DNA of 64,000 bases from Falsiroseomonas ponticola (GTDB lineage Bacteria > Pseudomonadota > Alphaproteobacteria > Acetobacterales > Acetobacteraceae), in the NCBI RefSeq assembly GCF_016805305.1, contig NZ_JAERQN010000001.1, positions 806,001 to 870,000 on the forward strand. The letters run 5' to 3'. Shown one piece after another: positions 35,898 to 44,302 of this stretch (position 1 is its first letter; each line of letters opens with the position of its first letter). Both the position numbers and the translations under genes were made by a program. The notes below the pieces were generated by a model, which ran no database searches, was not told the origin of the DNA, and saw only the letters and a program-made list of their open reading frames with translations.

Positions 35898-38213
35898 CTA
35901 CACCGCCTCCGCCCGCAGCAGCCGCGCCGCCGCCACCAGGTTTTCCATGGCCGGCCTCACCTCCGCCCAGCCCCGCGTCTTGCAGCCGCAATCCGGGTTG
36001 AGCCATAGCCGGTCCCGCGGGATGCGCTGCGCCGCGCGTTGCGCGAGGCGCGCCATCTCCGCCGCCCCCGGCACGCGGGGCGAATGGATGTCCCAGACCC
36101 CGGGGCCGATGCCGTTCGGGTAGTCGAAGTCGGAGAAGGCTTCCAGCAGCTCCATGTCGCTGCGCGCGGTCTCGATCGAGATCACATCGGCATCCATCGC
36201 GGCGATGCTGTCGATGATGTCGTTGAACTCGCTGTAGCACATGTGGGTGTGGATCTGCGTCTCGTCCCGCACCGCGCTGGCGGCCAGGCGGAAGCAGGCG
36301 GTGGCCCAGCGCAGGTAGTCCGCGCGATCGGCCTGGCGCAGCGGCAGGCCTTCGCGGAAGGCTGGCTCATCGATCTGGATGACGGGGATGCCCGCCGCTT
36401 CCAGATCCGCCACCTCCTCCCGGATCGCCAGGGCGACCTGGCGGCAGACATCTTCCCGCGCGATGTCGGTGCGGACGAAGGACCACTGCATCATCGTCAC
36501 CGGCCCGGTCAGCATCCCCTTCATCGGCTTGGCCGTCAGGGATTGCGCGAAGGCGGACCAGCGCAGCGTCATCGGCGCGGGGCGCGTGACATCCGCCCAG
36601 ATGATCGGCGGCGCGACGCAGCGGCTGCCATAGCTCTGCACCCAGCCATGCTTCGTGAAGGCATAGCCGCCGAGCTTCTCGCCGAAATGCTTGACCATGT
36701 CGTTGCGCTCGAACTCGCCATGGACGGGCACGTCCACGCCGATCTCCTCCTGCCACCGCACGGCCTCCGCGATCAGCGCCTCCATCGCCGCGTCATGCGC
36801 GGCCTGGTCGATCTCGCCGCGCGCCAGGCGGGCGCGGAGCGTGCGGACCTCCGCCGTCTGCGGCCAGGACCCGATGGCGGTCACGGGCAGGTCCGGCAGG
36901 TTCAGGCGCGCCTGCTGCGCCGCGGCGCGCAGGGCATAGGGGCTGGCGCGGCGTTCCATGGCGGGGGTCACCGCGGCGATCCGCGCCGCCACCGCCGCAT
37001 CATGCAGCCGCGCATCGGCGCGGGCTTCCGCCAGCGCGCGGTCGCTGTCGGCGAAGGCGCCGGAGACCGCCTTCTCCCCCTCATCCGCCGCGCGGGCCAG
37101 GACCCAGACCTCCTTCAGCTTCTCATTGGCGAAGGCCAGGCGCCGGGCCAGGGCGGGGTCCAGTGCCGTTTCCATCGCCAGGCTCTGCGGCACATGGAGC
37201 AGGGAGCAGGAGGGGGCGACCATCAGCCGCCGCCCGAAGCCCGCCTGCTGCGCCAGCTGGACCTGGCCGAGCGCCTGGCGGAGATCGGTGCGCCAGACGT
37301 TGCGGCCATCCACCAGGCCGAGCGAGAGCCAGCGGTCGCGCGGCAGCGCCTCCAGCACCGCCGGCAGCTGGCCCGGCGCCCGCACCAGGTCCAGATGCAG
37401 CCCGGCGACGGGCAGGGAGGTGGCGAGGGCGAGGTTGTCGCGCAGCCCCTCGAAATAGGTCGTCAGCAGCAGGTCGAGCCCCGGCGCGGCATCGGCCAGG
37501 GCGCGGAAGGCGGTGCGGTAGGCTTCGGACGCGCCGGCGGGCAGGTCCGTCACCAGGCAGGGCTCATCCAGCTGCACCCAGCTGGCGCCGGCCTCGCCCA
37601 GGTAGCGCAGCGCATCGGCATAGGCGGGCAGCAGCGCCGGCAGCAGCTCCAGCGGCCGCAGCCCGTCCTCGGCCTTGGAGAGCAGCAGCAGGGAGACGGG
37701 GCCGAGCAGCACCGGGCGGGTGCGCGTGCCGTGCTGCAGCCCTTCCCGCACCGCGCGGGCCCAGCGATTGTCCAGCAGCCTCGGGCGGGACGCCGCGGAG
37801 AGGCGCGGGACCATGTAGTGGTAGTTGGTGTCGAACCACTTGGTCATCTCCAGCGCCACGGCATCGCCGGGGATGCCGGCGGCGCGTTCGGCGGCGCTGC
37901 CGCGCGCGCCGCGCGCGAGGGCGAAGACCGTGGCCAGGGAGGCCGGGCCCTCCCCGTTCCAGCCATAGCCGGGGGGGATCAGGCCGAAGGCGCAGGCGGT
38001 TTCCAGCACATGGTCGTAGAGCGCGAAATCGGCCGAGGGGATGTGGCTGATGCCGGTGCCCTGCTGCAGGGCCCGCGCGCCGGCGCGCAGCGCCCCGGCG
38101 GTGGCGTGCAGGTCGGCTTCCCCGATCCTGCCGGCCCAGAAGGCCTCCAGCGCGGTCTTCAACTCGCGCCGGGGGCCGATGCGCGGGTAGCCGAGATTGG
38201 CGGCGATGGTCAT
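35898..38213 (-). CDS. metE: Cobalamin-independent methionine synthase MetE
   Basis: A 771-aa cytosolic enzyme that transfers a methyl group from 5-methyltetrahydropteroyl-triglutamate to homocysteine. The N-terminal barrel begins MTIAANLGYPRIGPRRELK; the C-terminal catalytic barrel has GSWPQTAEVR, EFERNDMVKHFGEKL and the zinc ligands in THMCYSEFNDI and NPDCGCKTRGW. Full length. The ATG at 38213 directly follows a cobalamin riboswitch, and the open frame upstream is the riboswitch itself. Regulation is therefore by B12: when the cofactor is present, this cofactor-free enzyme is turned off, which implies a B12-dependent MetH elsewhere in the genome. Confidence 0.97.
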   Translation of the reverse strand: MTIAANLGYPRIGPRRELKTALEAFWAGRIGEADLHATAGALRAGARALQQGTGISHIPSADFALYDHVLETACAFGLIPPGYGWNGEGPASLATVFALARGARGSAAERAAGIPGDAVALEMTKWFDTNYHYMVPRLSAASRPRLLDNRWARAVREGLQHGTRTRPVLLGPVSLLLLSKAEDGLRPLELLPALLPAYADALRYLGEAGASWVQLDEPCLVTDLPAGASEAYRTAFRALADAAPGLDLLLTTYFEGLRDNLALATSLPVAGLHLDLVRAPGQLPAVLEALPRDRWLSLGLVDGRNVWRTDLRQALGQVQLAQQAGFGRRLMVAPSCSLLHVPQSLAMETALDPALARRLAFANEKLKEVWVLARAADEGEKAVSGAFADSDRALAEARADARLHDAAVAARIAAVTPAMERRASPYALRAAAQQARLNLPDLPVTAIGSWPQTAEVRTLRARLARGEIDQAAHDAAMEALIAEAVRWQEEIGVDVPVHGEFERNDMVKHFGEKLGGYAFTKHGWVQSYGSRCVAPPIIWADVTRPAPMTLRWSAFAQSLTAKPMKGMLTGPVTMMQWSFVRTDIAREDVCRQVALAIREEVADLEAAGIPVIQIDEPAFREGLPLRQADRADYLRWATACFRLAASAVRDETQIHTHMCYSEFNDIIDSIAAMDADVISIETARSDMELLEAFSDFDYPNGIGPGVWDIHSPRVPGAAEMARLAQRAAQRIPRDRLWLNPDCGCKTRGWAEVRPAMENLVAAARLLRAEAV

Positions 38214-38234
38214 CGCAGTCGTCTCCGTCGCCCG

Positions 38235-38287
38235 GTGCACCCAGCCCGGCCGTGGGGGTGGCGCGCCCCCTGCGTCGAGGGGTGCAC
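38235..38287 (-). promoter_or_regulatory. Expression-platform stem before metE
   Basis: GTGCACCC (38235-38242) pairs exactly with GGGTGCAC (38280-38287), enclosing an inner GGGGG/CCCCC hairpin. It lies between the riboswitch core and the metE ribosome site (GGAG), so it can mask translation or form a terminator in the B12-bound state. Confidence 0.5.
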
Positions 38288-38500
38288 GGCGCGGGCAGGT
38301 CTCCTGGCTCGCGGGTGCCGGGCTTGCGCCCATCGCCACCGGCCCTGCCTTCCCGCTTGCGCAGTGGCGTCCCCCGCCCCCCTGGAACAGGGAGGGGTGA
38401 CTCGGGCCGGCGGCTTCCCGCCGACAGTTGCTGGGGCAGCGTCCGACTGGGGGCGCGAACCCCGCACGGACTTCCCTTTTCACCCGCTCGCGCGGGACCA
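38288..38500 (-). ncRNA. Cobalamin riboswitch
   Basis: On the minus strand the leader of metE contains the B12 box AGCCAGGAGACCTGCC (38294-38309), the conserved core GCTGCCCCAGCAACTGT (38424-38440) and the 5' segment GGGTGAAAAGGGAA (38472-38485), in the right order and spacing for the AdoCbl aptamer. It is preceded by a promoter and followed by a pairing element before the start codon. Aptamer calling is firm; the mode, transcriptional or translational, is inferred. Confidence 0.93.
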
Positions 38501-38510
38501 ACGCCCCATC

Positions 38511-38539
38511 AACATATCTTTATGCGATGCGGGCCTCAA
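38511..38539 (-). promoter_or_regulatory. metE leader promoter candidate
   Basis: On the minus strand TTGAGG (38534-38539), 17 bases, TATGTT (38511-38516). The predicted start near 38504 coincides with the 5' edge of the riboswitch, which supports it. The remaining 38540-38647 shows no gene. Confidence 0.55.
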
Positions 38540-38647
38540 GAGCCCCGCATGCGACCCCCCCCAGGCGACCCCCCCGGCAACACCCCCAATGGGCGATCGG
38601 CAGGCGGCCATCGCCACCCCCGCGCGCGGGTGTTACAGCCGACGCGC

Positions 38648-39787
38648 ATGGCCCCGACAAAGTCCCCGATGACCGGCACCGACGACAGGTTCGAGATCTT
38701 CCTCGCCGCCCCGCCGGGGCTCGAGGAGACGCTGGCGGCGGAGGTCGCGGGCAAGGGCTTCCGGCAGCCGAAGGTGGTCCCGGGCGGTGTCGTCACCACG
38801 GGCGGCTGGCCGGATGTCTGGCGCGCCAATCTGTGGATCCGCGGCGCCAGCCGCGTGCTGGCGCGTGTCGCGCAGTTCCGGGCGGTGCATTTCGCGCAGC
38901 TCGATGAACGCGCCCATGCCGTGGAGTGGAACAGTCTGCTGCGGCGCGACGTGCCCTTCCGGGTGGAAGCATCCTGCGCCGGGTCGAAGCTCTGGCATTC
39001 CGGCGCCGTCGCGCAGCGCGTCGCCACCGCGATCCGGGAGACGGTGGGCGCGCCTGAGGCCGAGGACGCGCCGGTGCTGGTGCGGGCCCGGGTGGAGAAG
39101 GACCTCTGCACCCTCAGCATCGATACGTCGGGCGATGTCCTGCACAAGCGCGGCTTCAAGCAGGCGGTGAACCCGGCGCCCCTGCGGGAGACGATGGCCG
39201 CGCTGTTCCTGATGCAGTGCGGCTATGGGGGCACGGAGCCGCTGCTGGACCCGATGTGCGGCGCCGGCACCTTCGTGATCGAGGCGGCCGAGATGGCGGC
39301 GCGGCTCAATCCCGGAAGGGCGCGGACCTTCGCCTTCGAGCACTTGAGAAACTTCGATGCGGAGGCCTGGGCGCGGATGCGCGCGGTGGCGCGGGCGGGG
39401 GTGGAGGGGGTGACCTGCCTCGGCTTCGACCGGGATGCGGGGGCGGTGGCGATGAGCATCGCCAATGCCGAACGCGCGGGCGTTTCCGCGGGCACGCGCT
39501 TCGCGCAGGGGACGATCAGCGACCTGCGGCGGCCCGAGGGCGCGCCGGGGCTGGTGATCGTCAACCCGCCCTATGGCAGCCGGATCGGCGACCGGAAGGC
39601 GCTGGCGCCGCTATACCGCGCGCTGGGCCAGGTGCTGAGGGAGCGCTTCGCCGGCTGGCGCGTCGGCCTGGTGGCGGCGGAGCCGGCGCTGGCGCGGGAG
39701 ACGCGGCTGCCCTTCCTGCCCCCGGGCCCGCCGGTGCCGCATGGGGGGATGCGCGTCACGCTGTTCCGCACGGGGCCGCTGGGGTAG
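38648..39787 (+). CDS. THUMP-domain class I SAM-dependent RNA methyltransferase (RlmL-type)
   Basis: A 379-aa enzyme similar to the N-terminal guanine-N2 methyltransferase part of RlmL/YcbY, acting on 23S rRNA. The THUMP domain (about 15-170) includes FEIFLAAPPGLEETLAAEV and VLVRARVEKDLCTLSIDTSG, followed by HKRGFKQAVNPAPLRETMAA. The methyltransferase core has LLDPMCGAGTFVIEAAEMA and the catalytic NPPY in VIVNPPYGSRIGDRK. ATG at 38648 or 38669 could be used; neither has a strong ribosome site. It is immediately followed by an MFS transporter gene. Confidence 0.88.
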   Translation: MAPTKSPMTGTDDRFEIFLAAPPGLEETLAAEVAGKGFRQPKVVPGGVVTTGGWPDVWRANLWIRGASRVLARVAQFRAVHFAQLDERAHAVEWNSLLRRDVPFRVEASCAGSKLWHSGAVAQRVATAIRETVGAPEAEDAPVLVRARVEKDLCTLSIDTSGDVLHKRGFKQAVNPAPLRETMAALFLMQCGYGGTEPLLDPMCGAGTFVIEAAEMAARLNPGRARTFAFEHLRNFDAEAWARMRAVARAGVEGVTCLGFDRDAGAVAMSIANAERAGVSAGTRFAQGTISDLRRPEGAPGLVIVNPPYGSRIGDRKALAPLYRALGQVLRERFAGWRVGLVAAEPALARETRLPFLPPGPPVPHGGMRVTLFRTGPLG

Positions 39788-39791
39788 GCCG

Positions 39792-40991
39792 GTGGGGGGC
39801 GTCCGGCTCTTCCTGCTTTTCGCCGCGCATTGCGTCGGCACCATCAACATCATGGGCGTGATGGCCTTCGCGCCGGCCATCCAGCGGGATCTGGGGCTGG
39901 ATACCGCGACCTTCGGCCTGCTGGTCGCGGCCTATTACGGCGCGCAGCCGGTGGTGGCGCTGCCCGGCGGCTGGCTGGTGGACCGCATCGGCGTGAAGGC
40001 GGCACTCGCCCTGTCCATGGCCGGGGTGAGCATCAGCGCCGGGCTTTTCGCGACCTCCGCCGGGGGCGGCATGGCGGCGGGGCTGCTGATCCTGGCCGGG
40101 ATCGCCTATTCGCTGGTGAATCCGGCGACGAGCGTGGGCGTGGTGACCTGGTTCCCGCCGGACTGGCGCAGCACGATGATGAGCGTGAAGCAGGCCGGCG
40201 TGCCGGCGGGCGGGCTGATCGCGGCCATCATCGCGGGGCTGGCGGGGCCGGATGCCTGGCGGGTTTCCGCCGGCGCGGTGGCGGTGGCGGCGGCGCTGAC
40301 GGCGGTGCTGGCGCTGGCGACGCCGGGCGGGGGCGCGCCATCCCTGGCGCGCGGCCCGATGCTGGCGGGGCTGCTGACGGTGCTGCGGAACCGGGCCCTC
40401 ATGCGGGTCTGCCTGACGACCTTCCTGCTGAACACGGCGCAGGGCGCCTTCTACGCCTATCTCGTGCTGTACCTGGTCGGGCCGGTCGGGCTTTCGCCGG
40501 CGGTGGCGGCGCTGATCTTCGGGGCGACGCACATCGTCTCCGCCATCGCGCGCATCCTGTGGGGGCTGCTGGCGGACCGGGTCTGGGGCGGGGATGGGCC
40601 GCGGGTGCTGCGCCTGATCGCCTTCGCCGCCGGGCTCGGCTTCCTGGGCCTGGGGCTGGGGTCGGGGCTCGGCGCGCCCTGGGGCCAGGCCGCGGCGGGG
40701 GCGGCGGCGCTGGCGCTCGGCATGACCATCGCGGGCTTCGCGGGGGTGGCGCAGGGCGCGGCGGCCACGGCGGCGCCGCGGGCGCAGATCGGCGCCGCGA
40801 TGGGCGTCTTCATGGTGCTGACGCCGCTGGGTTCGGTGGTCGGGCCATCGCTGTTCGGCGGGCTGATCGGCCTGAGCGGCGGCTACCTGGTGCCCTACCT
40901 GCTGCTGGCCTGCGTCACCGTGGTGGTGGGGCTGTTCGTGCTGCGGCCTGTGCCACCCAGCCGAGGGGGAGGAGGCCCCGCCGGCGCCTGA
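39792..40991 (+). CDS. Major facilitator superfamily transporter
   Basis: A 399-aa inner-membrane transporter with about 12 hydrophobic helices. The loop 2-3 signature is visible in GGWLVDRIGVKAALALSMAG, and the protein has charged pairs at WRSTMMSVKQAGVPAGG. The start is a GTG at 39792, four bases after the methyltransferase stop and preceded by GGGGTAGG; no ATG fits. Such MFS proteins commonly export or import small organic acids or drugs; the substrate cannot be told. The last codons lie in a 30-base sequence repeated just downstream. Confidence 0.85.
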   Translation: MGGVRLFLLFAAHCVGTINIMGVMAFAPAIQRDLGLDTATFGLLVAAYYGAQPVVALPGGWLVDRIGVKAALALSMAGVSISAGLFATSAGGGMAAGLLILAGIAYSLVNPATSVGVVTWFPPDWRSTMMSVKQAGVPAGGLIAAIIAGLAGPDAWRVSAGAVAVAAALTAVLALATPGGGAPSLARGPMLAGLLTVLRNRALMRVCLTTFLLNTAQGAFYAYLVLYLVGPVGLSPAVAALIFGATHIVSAIARILWGLLADRVWGGDGPRVLRLIAFAAGLGFLGLGLGSGLGAPWGQAAAGAAALALGMTIAGFAGVAQGAAATAAPRAQIGAAMGVFMVLTPLGSVVGPSLFGGLIGLSGGYLVPYLLLACVTVVVGLFVLRPVPPSRGGGGPAGA

Positions 40992-41039
40992 GGCCATAAA
41001 TGACACCAAGGGGGAGGAGGCCCCGCCGGCACCTGAGGC
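40965..41039. repeat. Two-copy 30-base direct repeat at the MFS gene end
   Basis: The sequence beginning GGGGGAGGAGGCCCCGCCGG at 40965-40994 recurs at 41010-41039 with one mismatch in 30 bases, at a 45-base period. The first copy encodes the MFS C-terminus and stop; the second is non-coding. Confidence 0.75.
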
Positions 41040-41048
41040 GCGAAAAGA

Positions 41049-41906
41049 CTACCCGCCCGCCGTCCGCTCATAGTGGCGGTAATACTTGTCGGTGATGAGG
41101 TCCGTCTTCACCACGATGCAGACATCGGTGGTGTTGAACTGGTGGTCGATCACCGCGCCATCGCCGACGAAGCCGCCGAGGCGGAGATAGCCCTTCACCA
41201 GCGGCGGCAGCGCCACCATGGCCGCCCGCATGTCGAGATCGCCGGGCGGGATGCGGTCCATGGCGACGTGGCGGCCCGGCACGGCGCGGGGGCGGAGCGC
41301 GGGCGGGGCCAGGTGGTTGGCGTGGAGGTAGGAGAGCTGCGGCGCCAGCGCATCGACATCCGTGCCGGCCAGGGAGGCGCAGCCGAACATCAGGTCGATC
41401 CGGTGGCGGAAGACGAAGGCCGCGATGCCGCGCCACAGCAGCTGCAGCGTGCCGCGGGTGCGATAGGCGGCGGCGACGCAGGAGCGGCCGAGTTCCATCA
41501 CCTCACCCGGGAAGGCCAGCAGGGGGGCGATGTCGTATTCGCCGGCGGAGTAGAAGCGGCCGAGCCGTTCGGCGGCCGGGCGGCGGATCAGCCGGTAGGT
41601 GCCGATGACGGCCTCGGGGCCGTTGCCGAGGTCATGGTCCAGCACCAGCAGGTGGTCCGCCACCGCGTCGAATTCGTCGCCGTCGCGGCGGGCTTCCAGC
41701 GTCGCGGCATCGGCGCGCGCGCCCATCTCCTCGTAGAAGACCTGGAAGCGCAGCGCCTGGGCAGCGTCGATCTCGGCGGCGGTTTCCGCGATGCGGAGGC
41801 CGAGATTGCCGGCGCGCAGCTCCTCGAACCCCTCGGCGCGCGGTGCCGCGCGGGGCGGGTCCGCGGGCAGGGGCGCGTCCTCGGGCAGCGGGCCATCGAC
41901 ACTCAT
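41049..41906 (-). CDS. olsB: Ornithine-acyl-ACP N-acyltransferase family protein (OlsB-like)
   Basis: A 285-aa GNAT-fold acyltransferase. OlsB adds a 3-hydroxyacyl group to ornithine, the first step of ornithine lipid synthesis. Family segments are LRFQVFYEEMGA, IGTYRLIRRPAAER, VMELGRSCVAAAYRTRG with LQLLWRGIAAFVFRH, and LMFGCASLAGTDVDAL. The C-terminal part (GYLRLGGFVGDGAVID, FNTTDVCIVVKTD) fits OlsB rather than general GNAT enzymes. It starts five bases after the fur stop, so iron status may affect membrane lipid make-up. OlsA is not in the window. Confidence 0.8.
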   Translation of the reverse strand: MSVDGPLPEDAPLPADPPRAAPRAEGFEELRAGNLGLRIAETAAEIDAAQALRFQVFYEEMGARADAATLEARRDGDEFDAVADHLLVLDHDLGNGPEAVIGTYRLIRRPAAERLGRFYSAGEYDIAPLLAFPGEVMELGRSCVAAAYRTRGTLQLLWRGIAAFVFRHRIDLMFGCASLAGTDVDALAPQLSYLHANHLAPPALRPRAVPGRHVAMDRIPPGDLDMRAAMVALPPLVKGYLRLGGFVGDGAVIDHQFNTTDVCIVVKTDLITDKYYRHYERTAGG

Positions 41907-41911
41907 CGGTT

Positions 41912-42397
41912 TCAGGCCTTGGGCTTGGAGCGGCCGCGGGGGGCGGGGGTGGGGGCGCCCTTGCGGCCGAAGAGCTCGAGCCGCTGGCCGACCAGGGTGA
42001 AGCCGAGGCGCTCCGCGATGGCGCGGGCCACGCGTTCGAATTCCGCATCCTCGAATTCGATGACGCGGCCGGTATCGACATCGATCAGGTGGTGGTGGTG
42101 GCCGCGATCGGTCGGGTCGTAGCGGGCGCGGCCGCCGCCGAAGTCGCGGCGTTCCAGGATGCCCTTCTCCTCCAGCAGCCGGACGGTGCGATAGACGGTC
42201 GCGACCGAGATGCGGTCGTCGAGCGCGGCGGCGCGGCGGTAGAGTTCCTCGACATCCGGATGGTCCTCCGCCTCGCTCAGCACGCGGGCGATGAGGCGGC
42301 GCTGGCCGGTCATCTTCAGGCCGCGTTCCACGCAGAGCCGCTCGATCCGGGAGGGATCGGGGCGGGTCGTCTCGGCGTGGCGGTCGTGGCTGTGCAT
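41912..42397 (-). CDS. fur: Fur-family transcriptional regulator
   Basis: A 161-aa metal-responsive repressor. The winged helix has ERGLKMTGQRRLIARVL and RISVATVYRTVRLLEEKGIL; the dimerisation domain has HHHHLIDVDTGRVIEFEDAE and ends ERLGFTLVGQRLELFG. The CXXC zinc motifs of enteric Fur are absent, as in alphaproteobacterial Fur/Mur, so it may sense iron or manganese. The C-terminal tail is basic. It is in one operon with the olsB-like gene. Two small GC hairpins upstream (from 42422) probably end the mucR transcript. Confidence 0.92.
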   Translation of the reverse strand: MHSHDRHAETTRPDPSRIERLCVERGLKMTGQRRLIARVLSEAEDHPDVEELYRRAAALDDRISVATVYRTVRLLEEKGILERRDFGGGRARYDPTDRGHHHHLIDVDTGRVIEFEDAEFERVARAIAERLGFTLVGQRLELFGRKGAPTPAPRGRSKPKA

Positions 42398-42421
42398 GCG
42401 TCGGGCGATGGGTCCTGCTGG

Positions 42422-42441
42422 GGCCGGGGTTCAGCCCGGCC
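42422..42441. terminator. Hairpin between mucR and fur
   Basis: GGCCGGG-GTTCAG-CCCGGCC, followed nearby by TGGCC-GGA-GGCCA around 42470. No T-tract is present. It lies downstream of the mucR stop and is a plausible Rho-aided end. Confidence 0.4.
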
Positions 42442-42525
42442 GAGGCGGCGGCATCAATAGCGCCTGTGGCCGGAGGCCACCACCCGGGTAGCTCGGCCGG
42501 GGGCCGGGCTCCGCGGGGGCGGGTC

Positions 42526-42990
42526 CTAGGCTTCGCGTGCCGCGGCGCCGGCCCGGCCGCGCGCGGCGGCGCGGGGGCGGGGCTTGGTGCCGAGGCCGAT
42601 GCGCTTGGCGAGGGAGGAACGATGCTTGGTGTAGTTGGGGGCGACCATGGGATAGTCCGCCGGCAGGCCCCAGCGTTCGCGATACTGGTCGGGCGTCAGG
42701 TTGAACGAGGTCTTGAGATGCCGCTTCAGCATCTTGAGCTTCTTCCCGTCCTCCAGGCAGATCAGGTATTCCGGGGTGATGGACTTCTTGACGGGGACGG
42801 CGGGCTGCGGCCGTTCCGGGGTTTCCGCGGCGGGCTGCCCGATGGTGGCGAGGGTGCGGTACACGTCCTGGATCAGGTTCGGCAGATCCGCGACGGCGAC
42901 GGGATTGTTGGAGACATGGGCCGAGACGATTTCGGCCGTCAGGCCCAGCAGATCAGGGTTCGCCCCAGGGTATGCCGTTGTATCGGCCAT
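42526..42990 (-). CDS. mucR: MucR/Ros-family transcriptional regulator
   Basis: A 154-aa regulator of the MucR family, global repressors of AT-rich promoters that also act on exopolysaccharide, motility and cell-cycle genes in alphaproteobacteria. The conserved core reads SITPEYLICLEDGKKLKMLK, RHLKTSFNLTPDQYRERWGL and MVAPNYTKHRSSLAKRIGLG. The second zinc Cys of the Ros finger is Asp (CLED), as in many MucR proteins. The start at 42990 (MADTTAYPGAN) is the family start; upstream frame is non-coding. Divergent from the TusA-like gene. Its presence beside a CtrA-like network is noteworthy. Confidence 0.92.
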   Translation of the reverse strand: MADTTAYPGANPDLLGLTAEIVSAHVSNNPVAVADLPNLIQDVYRTLATIGQPAAETPERPQPAVPVKKSITPEYLICLEDGKKLKMLKRHLKTSFNLTPDQYRERWGLPADYPMVAPNYTKHRSSLAKRIGLGTKPRPRAAARGRAGAAAREA

Positions 42991-43142
42991 GCGTCTCGTC
43001 CTGCCCGCGTCGTCGGGGCGCGATTGCCCGACTATTTCCCCGGCCGGCGGGCGCCATGCCCGATGCCGCGACGCGCCGTTGCCACCATATTGCCGTGAAT
43101 CGCCGTTTCGCAATGACGTTTGGTGATGAGAAGGGTCGCAGC

Positions 43143-43400
43143 GTGGTGAATCATCCCGGATTGCAAGAACAGAGTCACGATGTGGCACTGGATATCACCA
43201 CCGAGACTTGCCCCATGACCTTCGTCCGCACGCGCCTGGCGCTGGACCGCATGTCGAGCGGGCAGGTGCTGCTGGTGCGGATGAAGGGGGAGGAGCCGCG
43301 CCGCAACGTGCCGCGCACGGCGGCGGAGCAGGGGCATGGGGTGCTGGGGGTGAGGGAGGGCGAGGGCGGGGTGACGGAGGTCTGGCTGCGGCGGAAGTGA
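43143..43400 (+). CDS. TusA/SirA-family sulfurtransferase-like protein
   Basis: An 85-aa protein with the TusA fold: LDITTETCPMTFVRTRLALD with the conserved Cys-Pro, MSSGQVLLVRMKGEEPRRNV and TAAEQGHGVLGVREG. These proteins carry persulfide sulfur or act in redox control. The GTG at 43143 is preferred, since AGAAGG lies eight bases upstream; an ATG at 43113 would add ten residues. It is divergent from mucR. The following 254 bases (43401-43654) show no gene and are clearly AT-richer than the surroundings. Confidence 0.75.
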   Translation: MVNHPGLQEQSHDVALDITTETCPMTFVRTRLALDRMSSGQVLLVRMKGEEPRRNVPRTAAEQGHGVLGVREGEGGVTEVWLRRK

Positions 43401-43654
43401 GGGAGCAAGCACCATGGCTTGCAGATCGACCGCAGCCAATTATTGCGATTTCGTATCAATATACTGATTTGCGTGGCCGCTGGACGACGAGTGAGAATTC
43501 GCACCGCGAGGTTGCGCGCTGCCAGTCGAGTGTCTCGTTTCGTCGGCACCTTGTCGACAAATGGCGTGTCTAAAAAACTACCTGTTTTTATCTGAGTTCT
43601 CGACGCTTGTAGTCGGATGATAGCGTCCTCCGGCTCTGTTGGCAGGAGAGCAGA

Positions 43655-44227
43655 ATGTCTGCGAACGTGTCCGGCACCTCCCCGTGGGACCAAGCCAGAG
43701 TGTACGAGTACTATAAGATACAACGTGCCTATATTGAGCACGAGGATAATCTGATAAACCATCGCAATACGTGGGGAACAACGATTCAGTCGTTCCTTAT
43801 CGCTACATTTGGCTTCTCGGTTCAGAAGATATTCGAGGTCGCGGAGAAGATTTTGTCTCACAGCGATGCTGCGGCGTCAGTCCTGCTGGCGAAGTTCATA
43901 CTCATATTCATGCTGTTTTTGCTGCCGCTCTGCATTGTCGGGCTGATGACGGCGGTTTCGCAAAAGCGCTCGGTGAGGGCGGCCTACGACGCCATCGACG
44001 CCGTAAGGCGGAATTACGATTGCGTTGCCAAAACGAACGACTTCGAGCGGATTTACTCCCTAGTTCCGATCACTGGCGGGGGAGATCGACATCTTCAGAA
44101 TCGCGGCTTCAATATATCCGGCAAAATGCCGAAGATCTTCATGTATTTCTGGTTGATTGTCGGCTCGTTGTGCCTGCTAACATTGCTTGTGGCTGGCTTC
44201 GTTTCATTTGGCCAGTTAAGGGTGTAG
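43655..44227 (+). CDS. Membrane protein of unknown function in an AT-richer islet
   Basis: A 190-aa protein with three hydrophobic segments: TTIQSFLIATFGFSVQ (about 41-57), FILIFMLFLLPLCIVGLMTA (about 82-102) and IFMYFWLIVGSLCLLTLLVA (about 161-181). The N-terminal helix (YEYYKIQRAYIEHEDNLINH) is charged and likely cytosolic. The layout of a short helical head plus two to three membrane segments recalls SLATT-type effector membrane domains, but I see no decisive motif. Codon use, with many AT-ending codons, differs sharply from the neighbours, so the gene was probably acquired recently. AGGAGA precedes the ATG. No partner nucleotidyltransferase or nuclease gene is next to it. Confidence 0.7.
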   Translation: MSANVSGTSPWDQARVYEYYKIQRAYIEHEDNLINHRNTWGTTIQSFLIATFGFSVQKIFEVAEKILSHSDAAASVLLAKFILIFMLFLLPLCIVGLMTAVSQKRSVRAAYDAIDAVRRNYDCVAKTNDFERIYSLVPITGGGDRHLQNRGFNISGKMPKIFMYFWLIVGSLCLLTLLVAGFVSFGQLRV

Positions 44228-44302
44228 GCATCATGGAGTTGATCGCCCCGGCGCCATTTCGCGGCACGCGATGCGATTGACGCGCTCGAATGAGGAGGCG
44301 TC

